In this document: positions 1-5,886 of the stretch, piece by piece
How the letters are laid out: each line of letters opens with the position of its first letter
How positions within the stretch are numbered: position 1 is the first letter of the stretch
Assembly: GCA_013695255.1 (NCBI GenBank)
Contig: JACDAV010000012.1
Span: 1 to 5,886, forward strand
Source: Chloroflexota bacterium
Lineage (GTDB): Bacteria; Chloroflexota; Limnocylindria; Limnocylindrales; CSP1-4
Direction: 5' to 3'
Length of the DNA stretch: 5,886 nt
Position numbers and translations under genes: made by a program
The notes under the pieces: model-generated
Database searches by the model: none
Told to the model about the DNA's origin: nothing
The model's input: only the letters and a program-made list of their open reading frames with translations

Positions 1-27
1 ACCGGTCCGCGGTGGCACACTGCACCG

Positions 28-1830
28 GTGGCAGGGTTGCTCGCGGTCCATCTCCTGGGCATCCCATCCATCGAGCGGGATGGCGTCCGGCAGACTCCAC
101 CACGCGGACGCAAGACGTGGGCCCTTCTCGCCTACCTGACGGCCACGGAGTCGGCCCCGAGCAGGGAGTGGCTGGCGGAACTCCTCTTCGCTGACGCCGA
201 CGATCCGCTCAATGCGCTCAGCTGGAACCTCACCCAGCTGCGGCGGCTCCTCGGCCCGGTCGTCCCGATCGGGGGCGAGCGGGTGCACCTGCGCGTCCCT
301 CCGGGTACCTTCATCGATATCCGGGCGCTGACCACGGGCACGTGGATCCAGGCGCTGGCCATCCCCGGTCTCGGCCGCGAGCTCCTGGAGGGCATGGCAT
401 TCCCTTCCAGCCCCGCGTACGAGGTGTGGCTGCAGATCGAACGCCGCCGACTGGCGGGCGCCGCCGACGACGTCCTGCGCGAGGCCGCTCGGGCCAGGCT
501 CGCCATCGGGGATGCGCAGCGCGCGATCGAGCTGGCCGGTCGCATCGTCGCCGCCAACGGGCTCGACGAGGATGCCCAGGAGCTGCTGATCCGAGCGTAC
601 GCGACCGCCGGCGACCGGGCGGCCGCGGATCGTCAGCGCGCTGCCTGCGTCGCCCTCTTCCGCGAGGAACTCGGGGTTGACCCAGGTCCGGCGGTCCTGC
701 AGGCCGCGGAAGCGACCAGCGCTCACGGGCGCACCCGGCGGGTGAGCACACGAGCCAGCGTCGCAGCTCGCCTCGAGGCAGGCCAGGCGGCGATGGACGC
801 GGGAGCGATCGACAGCGCCATCGGCGCGCTGCGCGGCGCGGTCGAGGACGCGTTTGCCACCGAGCTCGCGGATCTGCAGGGCAGTTCGCTGCTGGCGCTG
901 GGGTCGGCGCTCGTCCACGGCGTGCGTGGGCGCGACGGCGAAGGTGCCGGGATCCTCCACGAGGCGATCGCTGTCGCCGAGCGCACGGGCGCCGATGCGG
1001 CGTCAGCGCACGCACACCGCGAGCTGGGCTTCGTCGAGCTGCTGCGCGGACGCTACGACCGCGCACAACGCTGGCTGGCCCGGGCGGTGTCCCTCGCCGC
1101 GGACGACCCAGCGGAGCGGGCATGGGCGCGCGCCATGCAGGGCGTGGCCCTGACGGACGTCGGCCGCCATGCCGACGCGTCACGGGCACTGCACGAGGCG
1201 CTGCGACTGGCGGACGAGGCGGACGCCGGCACCGCACGGGCCTGGGCGTTGACCTTCATCGGTCGCGGCCATCTGCTGCGCGGTGAGCTGCCGGCGGCTC
1301 GCAACGCGCTCGAACGTGCGGTCGGATCGGCCCGACGGCTGCGGTGGACGGCGTTCATCCCACTCCCCGAGTCGCTCCTGGCCGGGGTGGACCTGGCCGA
1401 GGGCCGGACCGACGACGCGGCGGCGAAGTACGAGCATGCCTACGAGCTCTCGATCCAGCTCGGCGACCCATGCTGGGAGGGGATCGCCGCGCGGGGCATC
1501 GGCCTGGTGGCGGATCGACGGGGCGACGGGGAGGCGGCCATCCGCTGGGTGGCCGAGGCGCGGACCCGATGCGTGCGTCTCCCGGATGCGTGGCTGTGGG
1601 TCGAGGCCTTCTGTCTGGACGCGCTGTGCGCCCTCGCGCTGAACCATGGTCGACCGGAAGCGGCCCGGTGGATCGCCGACCTGGAGGCGCTGGCGGCGCG
1701 AACCGGCATGCGCGAGATGGTGGCGCGGGCCTACCTTCACCGCGGCCGCCTGGGCGACCCGGCGGCGGCCGAGGCGGCGCGGGTTCTCGCCGCCGAGGTC
1801 GATAACCCGGCCCTCCTCGCCGCGGACTGA
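28..1830 (+). CDS. BTAD-domain (SARP-like) transcriptional regulator with C-terminal TPR-like repeats
   Basis: This is probably a DNA-binding transcriptional activator of the SARP/BTAD group, acting in the cytoplasm. Residues 1-95 look like an OmpR/PhoB-type winged helix: LLGIPSIERDG at the N-terminus, then RKTWALLAYL, then an Asn/Leu/Arg-rich recognition segment (NLTQLRRLLG, 67-76). Residues 120-232 match a bacterial transcriptional activation (BTAD) domain, with LDEDAQELLIRAYATAGDR (179-197) and FREELGVDPGP (211-221) as the clearest signatures. Residues 250-575 are Ala/Leu/Arg-rich helical hairpins resembling TPRs, for example GRYDRAQRWLARAV (341-354). No P-loop or NB-ARC ATPase lies between BTAD and TPR, so this is not a full AfsR-type protein. 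The start is uncertain. GTG at 28 is used here, TTG at 37 is possible, and the frame stays open to base 1. The methyltransferase downstream on the same strand is the likeliest target. The ligand sensed by the TPR region is unknown. Confidence 0.88.
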   Translation: MAGLLAVHLLGIPSIERDGVRQTPPRGRKTWALLAYLTATESAPSREWLAELLFADADDPLNALSWNLTQLRRLLGPVVPIGGERVHLRVPPGTFIDIRALTTGTWIQALAIPGLGRELLEGMAFPSSPAYEVWLQIERRRLAGAADDVLREAARARLAIGDAQRAIELAGRIVAANGLDEDAQELLIRAYATAGDRAAADRQRAACVALFREELGVDPGPAVLQAAEATSAHGRTRRVSTRASVAARLEAGQAAMDAGAIDSAIGALRGAVEDAFATELADLQGSSLLALGSALVHGVRGRDGEGAGILHEAIAVAERTGADAASAHAHRELGFVELLRGRYDRAQRWLARAVSLAADDPAERAWARAMQGVALTDVGRHADASRALHEALRLADEADAGTARAWALTFIGRGHLLRGELPAARNALERAVGSARRLRWTAFIPLPESLLAGVDLAEGRTDDAAAKYEHAYELSIQLGDPCWEGIAARGIGLVADRRGDGEAAIRWVAEARTRCVRLPDAWLWVEAFCLDALCALALNHGRPEAARWIADLEALAARTGMREMVARAYLHRGRLGDPAAAEAARVLAAEVDNPALLAAD

Positions 1831-1840
1831 CCGCCGCCGC

Positions 1841-1889
1841 GTCACAGGCTGGGTCACAGCCCTCCCGGGGACATTGCGCGGGCACAGCC
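1841..1889 (+). promoter_or_regulatory. Candidate SARP-type operator: GTCACAG direct repeats
   Basis: GTCACAG occurs exactly at 1841-1847 and again at 1853-1859, a 12 bp period with a 5 bp spacer. A third, partial copy (GGCACAG) lies at 1881-1887, and CACAGCC is shared by copies two and three. SARP proteins are known to bind tandem heptamers about one helical turn apart, just upstream of a -10 element. The repeats lie between a BTAD regulator and the gene it probably controls. The 12 bp period differs slightly from the usual 11 bp, and the third copy is 28 bp away and out of phase. A poor -10-like GACATT lies at 1870-1875. The regulatory role is inference. Confidence 0.4.
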
Positions 1890-1957
1890 AGCCGATGCAA
1901 GGGGGTTCGCCTCCGATCAAGATGGCACATCCACGTATGGACGTTTCTCAACCGAGT

Positions 1958-1964
1958 GGAGGAG
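1958..1964 (+). promoter_or_regulatory. Ribosome binding site that fixes the methyltransferase start
   Basis: GGAGGAG ends 6 nt before GTG 1971, an ideal Shine-Dalgarno spacing. It overlaps the alternative in-frame GTG at 1956, which has no purine-rich stretch of its own upstream. This favours 1971 over 1956 as the true start. Confidence 0.75.
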
Positions 1965-1970
1965 ACCACC

Positions 1971-2792
1971 GTGACTGACGTGATCGCCACACCTGACCTC
2001 GCCGCGATCAAGCAGCGCCAGCAGGCCACCTGGTCGAGCGGCGACTACCACATGATCGGAACGCAGATCCTGATCGTCTCGGAGCTGCTCATCGAAGCGC
2101 TCGACGTGCATTCGACCGAACGGGTCCTCGACGTCGCCACCGGCAGCGGCAACGCCGCGCTCGCTGCGGCACGGCGCGGCTGCCCGGTCGTCGGGCTGGA
2201 CTACGTGCCGGCACTGCTGGAACGGGCGCGCCGCCGGGCCGAGGCCGAGGGTCTCGAGGCTGAGTTCGTGGAAGGCGACGCCGAGGCGCTGCCGTTCGAC
2301 GACGGCAGCTTCGACGTCGTCTGCTCGGTCTTCGGTTCGATGTTCGCCCCGAACCAGGAGCAGACGGCAAGCGAGCTCGCCCGGGTCTGTCGCCCGGGCG
2401 GCCGGATCGGCATCGTCGCCCACACGCCGGAGGGGTTCATCGGCCAGCTGTTCAAGACGAACGGGAAGCACGTCCCACCCCCGGCCGGCCTGCGCTCGCC
2501 GCTTCAGTGGGGCACGGAGGAGCGGCTGCGGGAGCTCTTCGGCGACGCCATCGCCGAGCTCCGGGTCGAGAAGCGGCACTACGTCTTCCGGTATCGCTCG
2601 CCAGAGGCGTACCTCGAGTACTGGCGCCGCTACTACGGCCCGACGCTGAAGGCATTCGAAGCCGTCGGCGAGGCCGGGCGCGCGGCGCTCGAGGCCGACC
2701 TGCTCGATCTCATCGCCCGGTTCAACCGCGCCGAGGACGGCACGATGGCCGTGCCCAACGAGTATCTCGAGGCGGTCATCGTCAGGCGCTAG
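1971..2792 (+). CDS. Class I SAM-dependent methyltransferase (Methyltransf_11 / UbiE-like)
   Basis: The product is a 273-residue soluble methyltransferase that transfers a methyl group from S-adenosylmethionine to an unidentified acceptor. The Rossmann fold is clear. Motif I is VLDVATGSG (52-60). The acidic residue ending strand beta-2 is D77 in VVGLDYV. GDAEALPFDDGSFDVV (102-117) covers the adenine-binding acidic loop and strand beta-4. ARVCRPGGRIGIV (137-149) is the usual post-motif segment. The N-terminal WSSGDYHMIG (21-30) and the C-terminal RYRSPEAYLEYWRRYYG (207-223) resemble a group of small bacterial methyltransferases often labelled as ubiquinone or menaquinone enzymes by similarity only. 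No quinone, methionine or tRNA genes nearby support such a role. GTG 1971 is chosen for its GGAGGAG site, and a 5-codon longer form from GTG 1956 is possible. The gene follows the BTAD regulator and is probably under its control. Confidence 0.9.
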   Translation: MTDVIATPDLAAIKQRQQATWSSGDYHMIGTQILIVSELLIEALDVHSTERVLDVATGSGNAALAAARRGCPVVGLDYVPALLERARRRAEAEGLEAEFVEGDAEALPFDDGSFDVVCSVFGSMFAPNQEQTASELARVCRPGGRIGIVAHTPEGFIGQLFKTNGKHVPPPAGLRSPLQWGTEERLRELFGDAIAELRVEKRHYVFRYRSPEAYLEYWRRYYGPTLKAFEAVGEAGRAALEADLLDLIARFNRAEDGTMAVPNEYLEAVIVRR

Positions 2793-2832
2793 GAGCATTC
2801 GGCGGTCCGATGCCCGAGTCGAGCCCGGTGAT

Positions 2833-2858
2833 GGGGGCGACCCTGTAGGGCAGCCCCC
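2833..2858. terminator. Candidate bidirectional terminator hairpin between convergent genes
   Basis: GGGGGC (2833-2838) pairs with GCCCCC (2853-2858). After a two-base mismatch on each side, an inner CCC/GGG stem closes a TGTA loop (2841-2850). It sits in the 72 bp gap between the convergent methyltransferase and GH15 stop codons and could serve both strands. There is no T-run on either side, so classic intrinsic termination is uncertain. An alternative small hairpin, CAGCC-CCC-GGCTG at 2851-2863, would compete with it. Confidence 0.45.
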
Positions 2859-2864
2859 GGCTGA

Positions 2865-4706
2865 TCATGGGGTCGTCTTGTCGTCGTGGCTGGGCGATGA
2901 GCCGTGCGCCTTCGTCGCCTCCGTGATCCGCCAGGCGGCGTTGATCAGCCCCACGTGGGAGAACGCCTGCGGGAAGTTCCCCAGCAGCGCGCCGCCACCG
3001 GGGACGGCCTCCTCGGACATCAGCCCGAGATCGTTGGCGTAGCCGGTCGCGCTGGTGAACCACGTCTCCGCCCGGTCGATCTCGCCGGCCATGGCCAGGC
3101 ACTCGGCCAGCCAGAATGTGCAGATCAGGAAGCCGCTCTCGTCGTCCTGCCACCGCCGCACCAGCCCGCCCGTGCCGAGCTGGCGCTCGATGACGTCGAT
3201 CGTCGCCCTCATCCGCGGGTCGTCGGCAGGCAGAAACCCCACCAGCGGCAGCAGAAGGACGGACGCATCGAGGTCGTCCGAGGCGAAGGCCCCGGTGTAG
3301 GCGCCCGCCGTGGGGCTCCACGCCTGCTCCAGAACGGCCGCCCGGATCTCATCCCGGGCGACCACCCACCGGGCCGGATCGGCGCCGGCACCAAGGCGGT
3401 CGGCAAGGGAGACGGCCCGGTCGAGCGCGACCCAGCACATGACCTTGGAGGAGACGTACTGCCGCTGCCGGTCGCGCGCCTCCCACATCCCGGCGTCTGG
3501 CTCGGCCCACCCGGCGGCCGCCCGGTTGGCCATGACGACCAGCATCTGCTGCAGGGGTTCGTCCAGGTCGCCGAGGTCGTCGCGCAGGAGGTGGACGGCG
3601 TCGAGCACCTCACCGAGCACGTCGAGCTGAACCTGCGTCCACGCCGCGTTCCCGACGCGGACCGGGCGGCTGTCGTGGTAGCCGCTCAGGTGATCCAGGG
3701 AGCGCTCGGTCAGATCTCGCTCCCCGGCCACGCCGTACATGATCTGGAAAAGCTCATCCCCGATCTTGCCGGCGGCGTTGACGAACCAGTCGAACAGGCG
3801 CGCCGGCTCATCCGGGCAGGCGGCGATCCACAGCGAGCGAACCGTGAGGCTGAGGTCGCGCAGCCATGCGTATCGGTAGTCGAAGTTCAGCGCGCCGCCC
3901 ATCCGTTCGGGAAGCGAGGTGGTGGCCGCCGCGACGATGGCGCCGGACGGCCCGTAGGTGAGCCCCTGCAGCACGATCGCGCTCCGCCGGACCTCGCTCG
4001 CGAAGCGCCCCCTGTACCCCTGGTGGCTATCCGACAGGGACTGCCAGGCCTGGCGCGTGTCCTCGATCGACGGCAGCGGAGCGGACTCGTCGCGCTGCGG
4101 CTCGCCGAAGGAGGGCTGGTACGTCGCGCAGAAGTCCACGACATCGCCCGCCTTGACGTCGAACCGCGCGCGGGCGGACCCGCCCTCGCATCGCAGCGGG
4201 ATGGGACTTGCCAGCGTGACCTGCGCCGGCCCCCCGCGGGCGAGGACCCCGGCCTCGATGGACCGCAGGTGCGGCTCCGTGCGGCCGTACTCCATGCGCG
4301 GGGCGAAGTCGATCTCCATCGCCACCGTCCCGCGCACGCCCTCGACCCGGCGGAGCAGCGTGTGGGGCACCTCCCGCCCGAGAGCGTGGCCGCGCACACC
4401 CGGCTGGAGCGCCGCCGCATCGGTCAGCGTCAGCTCCCCGGCGGCCGTCCGGAAGGTCGAGTGCAGGACGAGGGATTCACCGACGTAGGCGCGTTCGACC
4501 TCGAACTCGTCGACCGGCCGGATCGCCCAGTGGCCGGCGTCCGGGTCGAGCAGGCGGCCGAAGACCGAGGGCGAGTCGAACCGCGGGACGCACCACCAGT
4601 CGACCGAGCCGCGTCGGTCGACCAGCGCGGCGGAATGGCAGTCGGACAGGAACCCGTAGTCCGCGATCGGGGGCTGCCGCCGCCCGGGACCCGCCGCGTC
4701 ACTCAC
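2865..4706 (-). CDS. Glycoside hydrolase family 15 protein (glucoamylase- or trehalase-type)
   Basis: The product is a 613-residue cytoplasmic enzyme that hydrolyses terminal alpha-glucosidic bonds by inversion. Actinobacterial relatives include both trehalases and glucoamylases, and the substrate cannot be read from the sequence. Residues 14-225 form the N-terminal beta-sandwich, opening with the family hallmark IADYGFLSDCHSAALV and then GSVDWWCVPRFDSPSVF. The (alpha/alpha)6 barrel follows from about 235: GPSGAIVAAATTSLPE (252-267), NFDYRYAWLRD (274-284), and GNFPQAFSHVGLINAAW (576-592). By comparison with fungal glucoamylase, E409 in MWEAR is the likely general acid and E565 in LMSEEAV the likely base, so the enzyme looks active. 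There is no signal peptide. GTG 4706 is chosen because the hallmark follows 13 residues later and it avoids overlap with msrB. A longer reading to 4844 adds an Arg/Pro-rich tail inside msrB and is unlikely. No clear Shine-Dalgarno is visible, so translation may be coupled to msrB, 26 bp upstream. Confidence 0.92.
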   Translation of the reverse strand: MSDAAGPGRRQPPIADYGFLSDCHSAALVDRRGSVDWWCVPRFDSPSVFGRLLDPDAGHWAIRPVDEFEVERAYVGESLVLHSTFRTAAGELTLTDAAALQPGVRGHALGREVPHTLLRRVEGVRGTVAMEIDFAPRMEYGRTEPHLRSIEAGVLARGGPAQVTLASPIPLRCEGGSARARFDVKAGDVVDFCATYQPSFGEPQRDESAPLPSIEDTRQAWQSLSDSHQGYRGRFASEVRRSAIVLQGLTYGPSGAIVAAATTSLPERMGGALNFDYRYAWLRDLSLTVRSLWIAACPDEPARLFDWFVNAAGKIGDELFQIMYGVAGERDLTERSLDHLSGYHDSRPVRVGNAAWTQVQLDVLGEVLDAVHLLRDDLGDLDEPLQQMLVVMANRAAAGWAEPDAGMWEARDRQRQYVSSKVMCWVALDRAVSLADRLGAGADPARWVVARDEIRAAVLEQAWSPTAGAYTGAFASDDLDASVLLLPLVGFLPADDPRMRATIDVIERQLGTGGLVRRWQDDESGFLICTFWLAECLAMAGEIDRAETWFTSATGYANDLGLMSEEAVPGGGALLGNFPQAFSHVGLINAAWRITEATKAHGSSPSHDDKTTP

Positions 4707-4732
4707 TCCCGGGGCGGACGGGCGACTGGGTG

Positions 4733-5146
4733 TCAGGCCCGGGGATCCAGGCGGAGGGCCGCCGAGTTGATGCAGTAGCGAAGACCCGTCGGGTCCGGGC
4801 CGTCGTCGAACACGTGACCGAGATGACCGCCGCACGACGCGCACAGCGCCTCCGTTCGGGTCATGAACATCGAGCGATCCTTCTCGGTCGTCACGGCGTC
4901 CGGGTCGGCCGGCGCGTAGAAGCTCGGCCAGCCGGTGCCGGATTCGAACTTCGTGTCGGACGGGAAGAGCTCCGCGTCACAGCCGGCACAGCGATAGACG
5001 CCTGGCCGGTGCTCGTCCCAGAGGTCGCCACTGAAGGCGCGCTCGGTACCCTTCTGGCGGAGCACCCGGTACTGCTCGGGCGTCAGGCGAGCGCGCCAGT
5101 CCTCGTCGTTGGTGGGCGGGGCAGGGTCGCGTTCGGTGTCGTTCAT
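4733..5146 (-). CDS. msrB: Peptide-methionine (R)-S-oxide reductase MsrB
   Basis: MsrB reduces the R-epimer of methionine sulfoxide in oxidised proteins, normally drawing electrons from thioredoxin. The 137-residue product is a stand-alone MsrB of typical length, with no MsrA fusion and no signal peptide. Family features are all present: LTPEQYRVLRQKGTERAFSG (21-40), the zinc-binding pairs CAGC (C53, C56) and CASC (C102, C105), SGTGWPSF (69-76), HLGHVFDDGP (108-117) and the catalytic Cys C125 in RYCINSAAL. Position 71 is Thr where E. coli-type enzymes have the resolving Cys (SGCGWPSF), so recycling may work differently. ATG 5146 is chosen because homology begins soon after it. Upstream in-frame residues to 5329 are unlike the family. 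No Shine-Dalgarno is seen, and a leaderless start is possible. The GH15 gene follows after 26 bp on the same strand, suggesting an operon. Confidence 0.95.
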   Translation of the reverse strand: MNDTERDPAPPTNDEDWRARLTPEQYRVLRQKGTERAFSGDLWDEHRPGVYRCAGCDAELFPSDTKFESGTGWPSFYAPADPDAVTTEKDRSMFMTRTEALCASCGGHLGHVFDDGPDPTGLRYCINSAALRLDPRA

Positions 5147-5153
5147 ACGCCGA

Positions 5154-5181
5154 ATGGTAGCGCGTGGCGATGACCGGTCGA
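5154..5181 (-). promoter_or_regulatory. msrB: Possible leaderless promoter of msrB
   Basis: On the minus strand TACCAT (5159-5154) fits the TANNNT form of a -10 element and ends 7 nt before the msrB ATG. TCGACC (5181-5176), 16 nt further upstream, matches TTGACA at four of six positions. The spacing, and the lack of a Shine-Dalgarno before the ATG, fit leaderless transcription, which is common in high-GC actinobacteria. Short AT-containing hexamers occur by chance, so this is weak. Confidence 0.25.
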
Positions 5182-5279
5182 TGACGCCGGGCCACGGTGT
5201 CGGCCGGCCGCGGGCAGCCAGCCGGCAACGGCCAGCCAAGGCATGCAAGGGACCTGCAACGGACGCCCGCCACGGCGAC

Positions 5280-5295
5280 CCGGGTGCGTACCCGG
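5280..5295 (+). other. Hairpin in the divergent intergenic region
   Basis: CCGGGT (5280-5285) and ACCCGG (5290-5295) form a perfect 6 bp stem around a GCGT loop. A second, smaller hairpin, CGGCC-ACGA-GGCCG at 5334-5347, lies nearer the downstream gene. Both are in the 224 bp region between msrB and the DUF2382 gene. They could be a protein-binding dyad or leader structure, but GC-rich sequence makes such stems by chance. Confidence 0.25.
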
Positions 5296-5360
5296 CGTCT
5301 GCCAAGCTATGGACCTCAGGGCCATCCAATGCCCGGCCACGAGGCCGAGCCCATTCCGTC

Positions 5361-5366
5361 GGAGGT
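5361..5366 (+). promoter_or_regulatory. Ribosome binding site of the DUF2171/DUF2382 gene
   Basis: GGAGGT is a full match to the anti-Shine-Dalgarno core and lies 4 nt before ATG 5371. It gives strong support to that start and predicts efficient translation. Confidence 0.75.
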
Positions 5367-5370
5367 CACG

Positions 5371-5886
5371 ATGCAGACGCGATACGACCAGATCCAGGCA
5401 GGCTGGAGCGCCCACGACCGCGAGGGCGACAAGATCGGCGACATCGAGGAGCTGGGTCAGGACTACCTCCTCGTCACCAAGGGGCTGATCTTCACCAAGG
5501 ACCTGTACATCCCGCAGTCGACCATCCACGAGATCGACGCCGAGCAGGGACAGGTCTGGCTTGACGTCGCCAAGTCGGAGGTCGACGACATGGGCTGGGA
5601 TCAGCCGCCGACGGCCGGTGGAGCCTGGACGGCGGGTGGCGGCTCGGCCGTGATGGACGCCGACGCCACGAGCGCGGCCACCGGGCAGGACGTCGGGTAC
5701 GGCGACTCGACGTCGTCGGACACGCTCCGCGTCCCCGTCCACGAGGAGGAGCTCCGGGCCGAGCGCACCACCGAGAGCGCCGGCGAGGTCCGCATCGACA
5801 AGAACGTGGTCGAGGAGGAGCGCACGCTTGACGTCCCGGTCACGCGCGAGGAGGTCCAGATCCGTTCGGTTGCGACGGACGGCTCC
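5371..5886 (+). CDS. DUF2171 and DUF2382 (YsnF/AvaK-like) domain protein, 3' end outside the window
   Basis: The first 172 codons are present and the frame is still open at the window edge, so the protein is partial. Residues 7-75 resemble the PRC-barrel-like DUF2171 domain: GWSAHDREGDKIGDIEELG (11-29), then DYLLVTKGLIFTKDLYIPQS (31-50). Residues 76-118 are a low-complexity linker rich in Gly, Ala, Ser, Thr and Asp. From about 119 a DUF2382 repeat begins, with LRVPVHEEELRAERT (119-133) and VVEEERTLDVPVTREEVQI (146-164). DUF2382 is the domain of Bacillus YsnF and cyanobacterial AvaK and is usually described as stress-related. Its biochemical role is not known. There is no signal peptide or membrane segment. 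The composition is strongly acidic, as expected of the family. The gene is divergent from msrB, and a second DUF2382 copy may follow beyond the window. Confidence 0.85.
   Translation, partial: MQTRYDQIQAGWSAHDREGDKIGDIEELGQDYLLVTKGLIFTKDLYIPQSTIHEIDAEQGQVWLDVAKSEVDDMGWDQPPTAGGAWTAGGGSAVMDADATSAATGQDVGYGDSTSSDTLRVPVHEEELRAERTTESAGEVRIDKNVVEEERTLDVPVTREEVQIRSVATDGS

Noticed and set aside
311..1237. A 308-codon - strand frame within the regulator gene
   Set aside because: The composition is almost entirely Arg, Pro, Ala and Gly with no motif, typical of an off-frame reading of GC-rich coding DNA.
1848..1862. GGCTG-GGTCA-CAGCC hairpin as a terminator of the regulator gene
   Set aside because: The stem is only 5 bp with no T-run, and it overlaps the GTCACAG repeats, which explain the symmetry better.
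1917..2798. A 293-codon frame on the - strand opposite the methyltransferase
   Set aside because: It is a mirror of a clear SAM methyltransferase and has no domain signature or ribosome binding site. It is explained by codon bias.
2904..4778. A 624-codon open frame on the + strand antisense to the GH15 gene
   Set aside because: Its translation has no recognisable domain and is rich in Arg, Pro, Gly and Val. The opposite frame is an unmistakable GH15 enzyme with both catalytic Glu residues. Long antisense frames are expected when third codon positions are nearly all G or C.
4707..4844. An N-terminal extension of the GH15 gene by 46 codons to ATG 4844
   Set aside because: It would overlap the end of msrB by over 100 bp and gives an Arg/Pro-rich segment unlike the family, whose N-terminus normally lies close to the IADYGFL motif.
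5147..5329. An N-terminal extension of MsrB to 5329
   Set aside because: The added 61 residues show no signal peptide or family similarity, and MsrB homology starts just after ATG 5146.

Overview
The window is GC-rich (about 70% by eye), with GTG and ATG starts and strong G/C preference at third codon positions. Its gene families are a BTAD/SARP-type regulator, a bacterial GH15 glucosidase, a stand-alone MsrB and a YsnF-type DUF2382 protein. Together these suggest a high-GC Gram-positive-like bacterium: a deep-branching actinobacterium or a soil/freshwater Chloroflexota. This is inference from style and gene content. No rRNA, tRNA, transposase, CRISPR array or phage gene was seen.

Layout. 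(1) Positions 28-1830, + strand: a 600-residue transcriptional regulator with an OmpR-like winged helix, a BTAD domain and a long TPR-like helical region. It has no NB-ARC ATPase. (2) Positions 1831-1970: a non-coding stretch with two exact GTCACAG copies 12 bp apart and a third partial copy, followed by a good ribosome binding site. (3) Positions 1971-2792, + strand: a class I SAM-dependent methyltransferase, probably controlled by the regulator. (4) Positions 2793-2864: a short convergent gap with a GC-rich hairpin that could end transcription from both sides. (5) Positions 4706-2865, - strand: a GH15 glucoamylase/trehalase-type enzyme. It lies 26 bp downstream of (6) msrB at 5146-4733, - strand, so the two are probably co-transcribed. 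(7) Positions 5147-5370: a divergent intergenic region. (8) From 5371 to the window end, + strand: the first 172 codons of a DUF2171-DUF2382 (YsnF/AvaK-like) protein that runs off the window.

How the genes may work together. The left half looks like a local regulator-target pair: a SARP-like activator, repeats resembling a SARP operator, and a methyltransferase of unknown substrate. The right half has a stress flavour: methionine sulfoxide repair, alpha-glucoside (possibly trehalose) breakdown, and a PRC-barrel/DUF2382 protein often associated with stress. The two halves converge on the hairpin at 2833-2858 and are probably independent units.

I found no clearly new system. The most interesting lead is the repeat cluster between the regulator and the methyltransferase. 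Second is the MsrB with Thr where many bacterial MsrB enzymes carry the resolving Cys.
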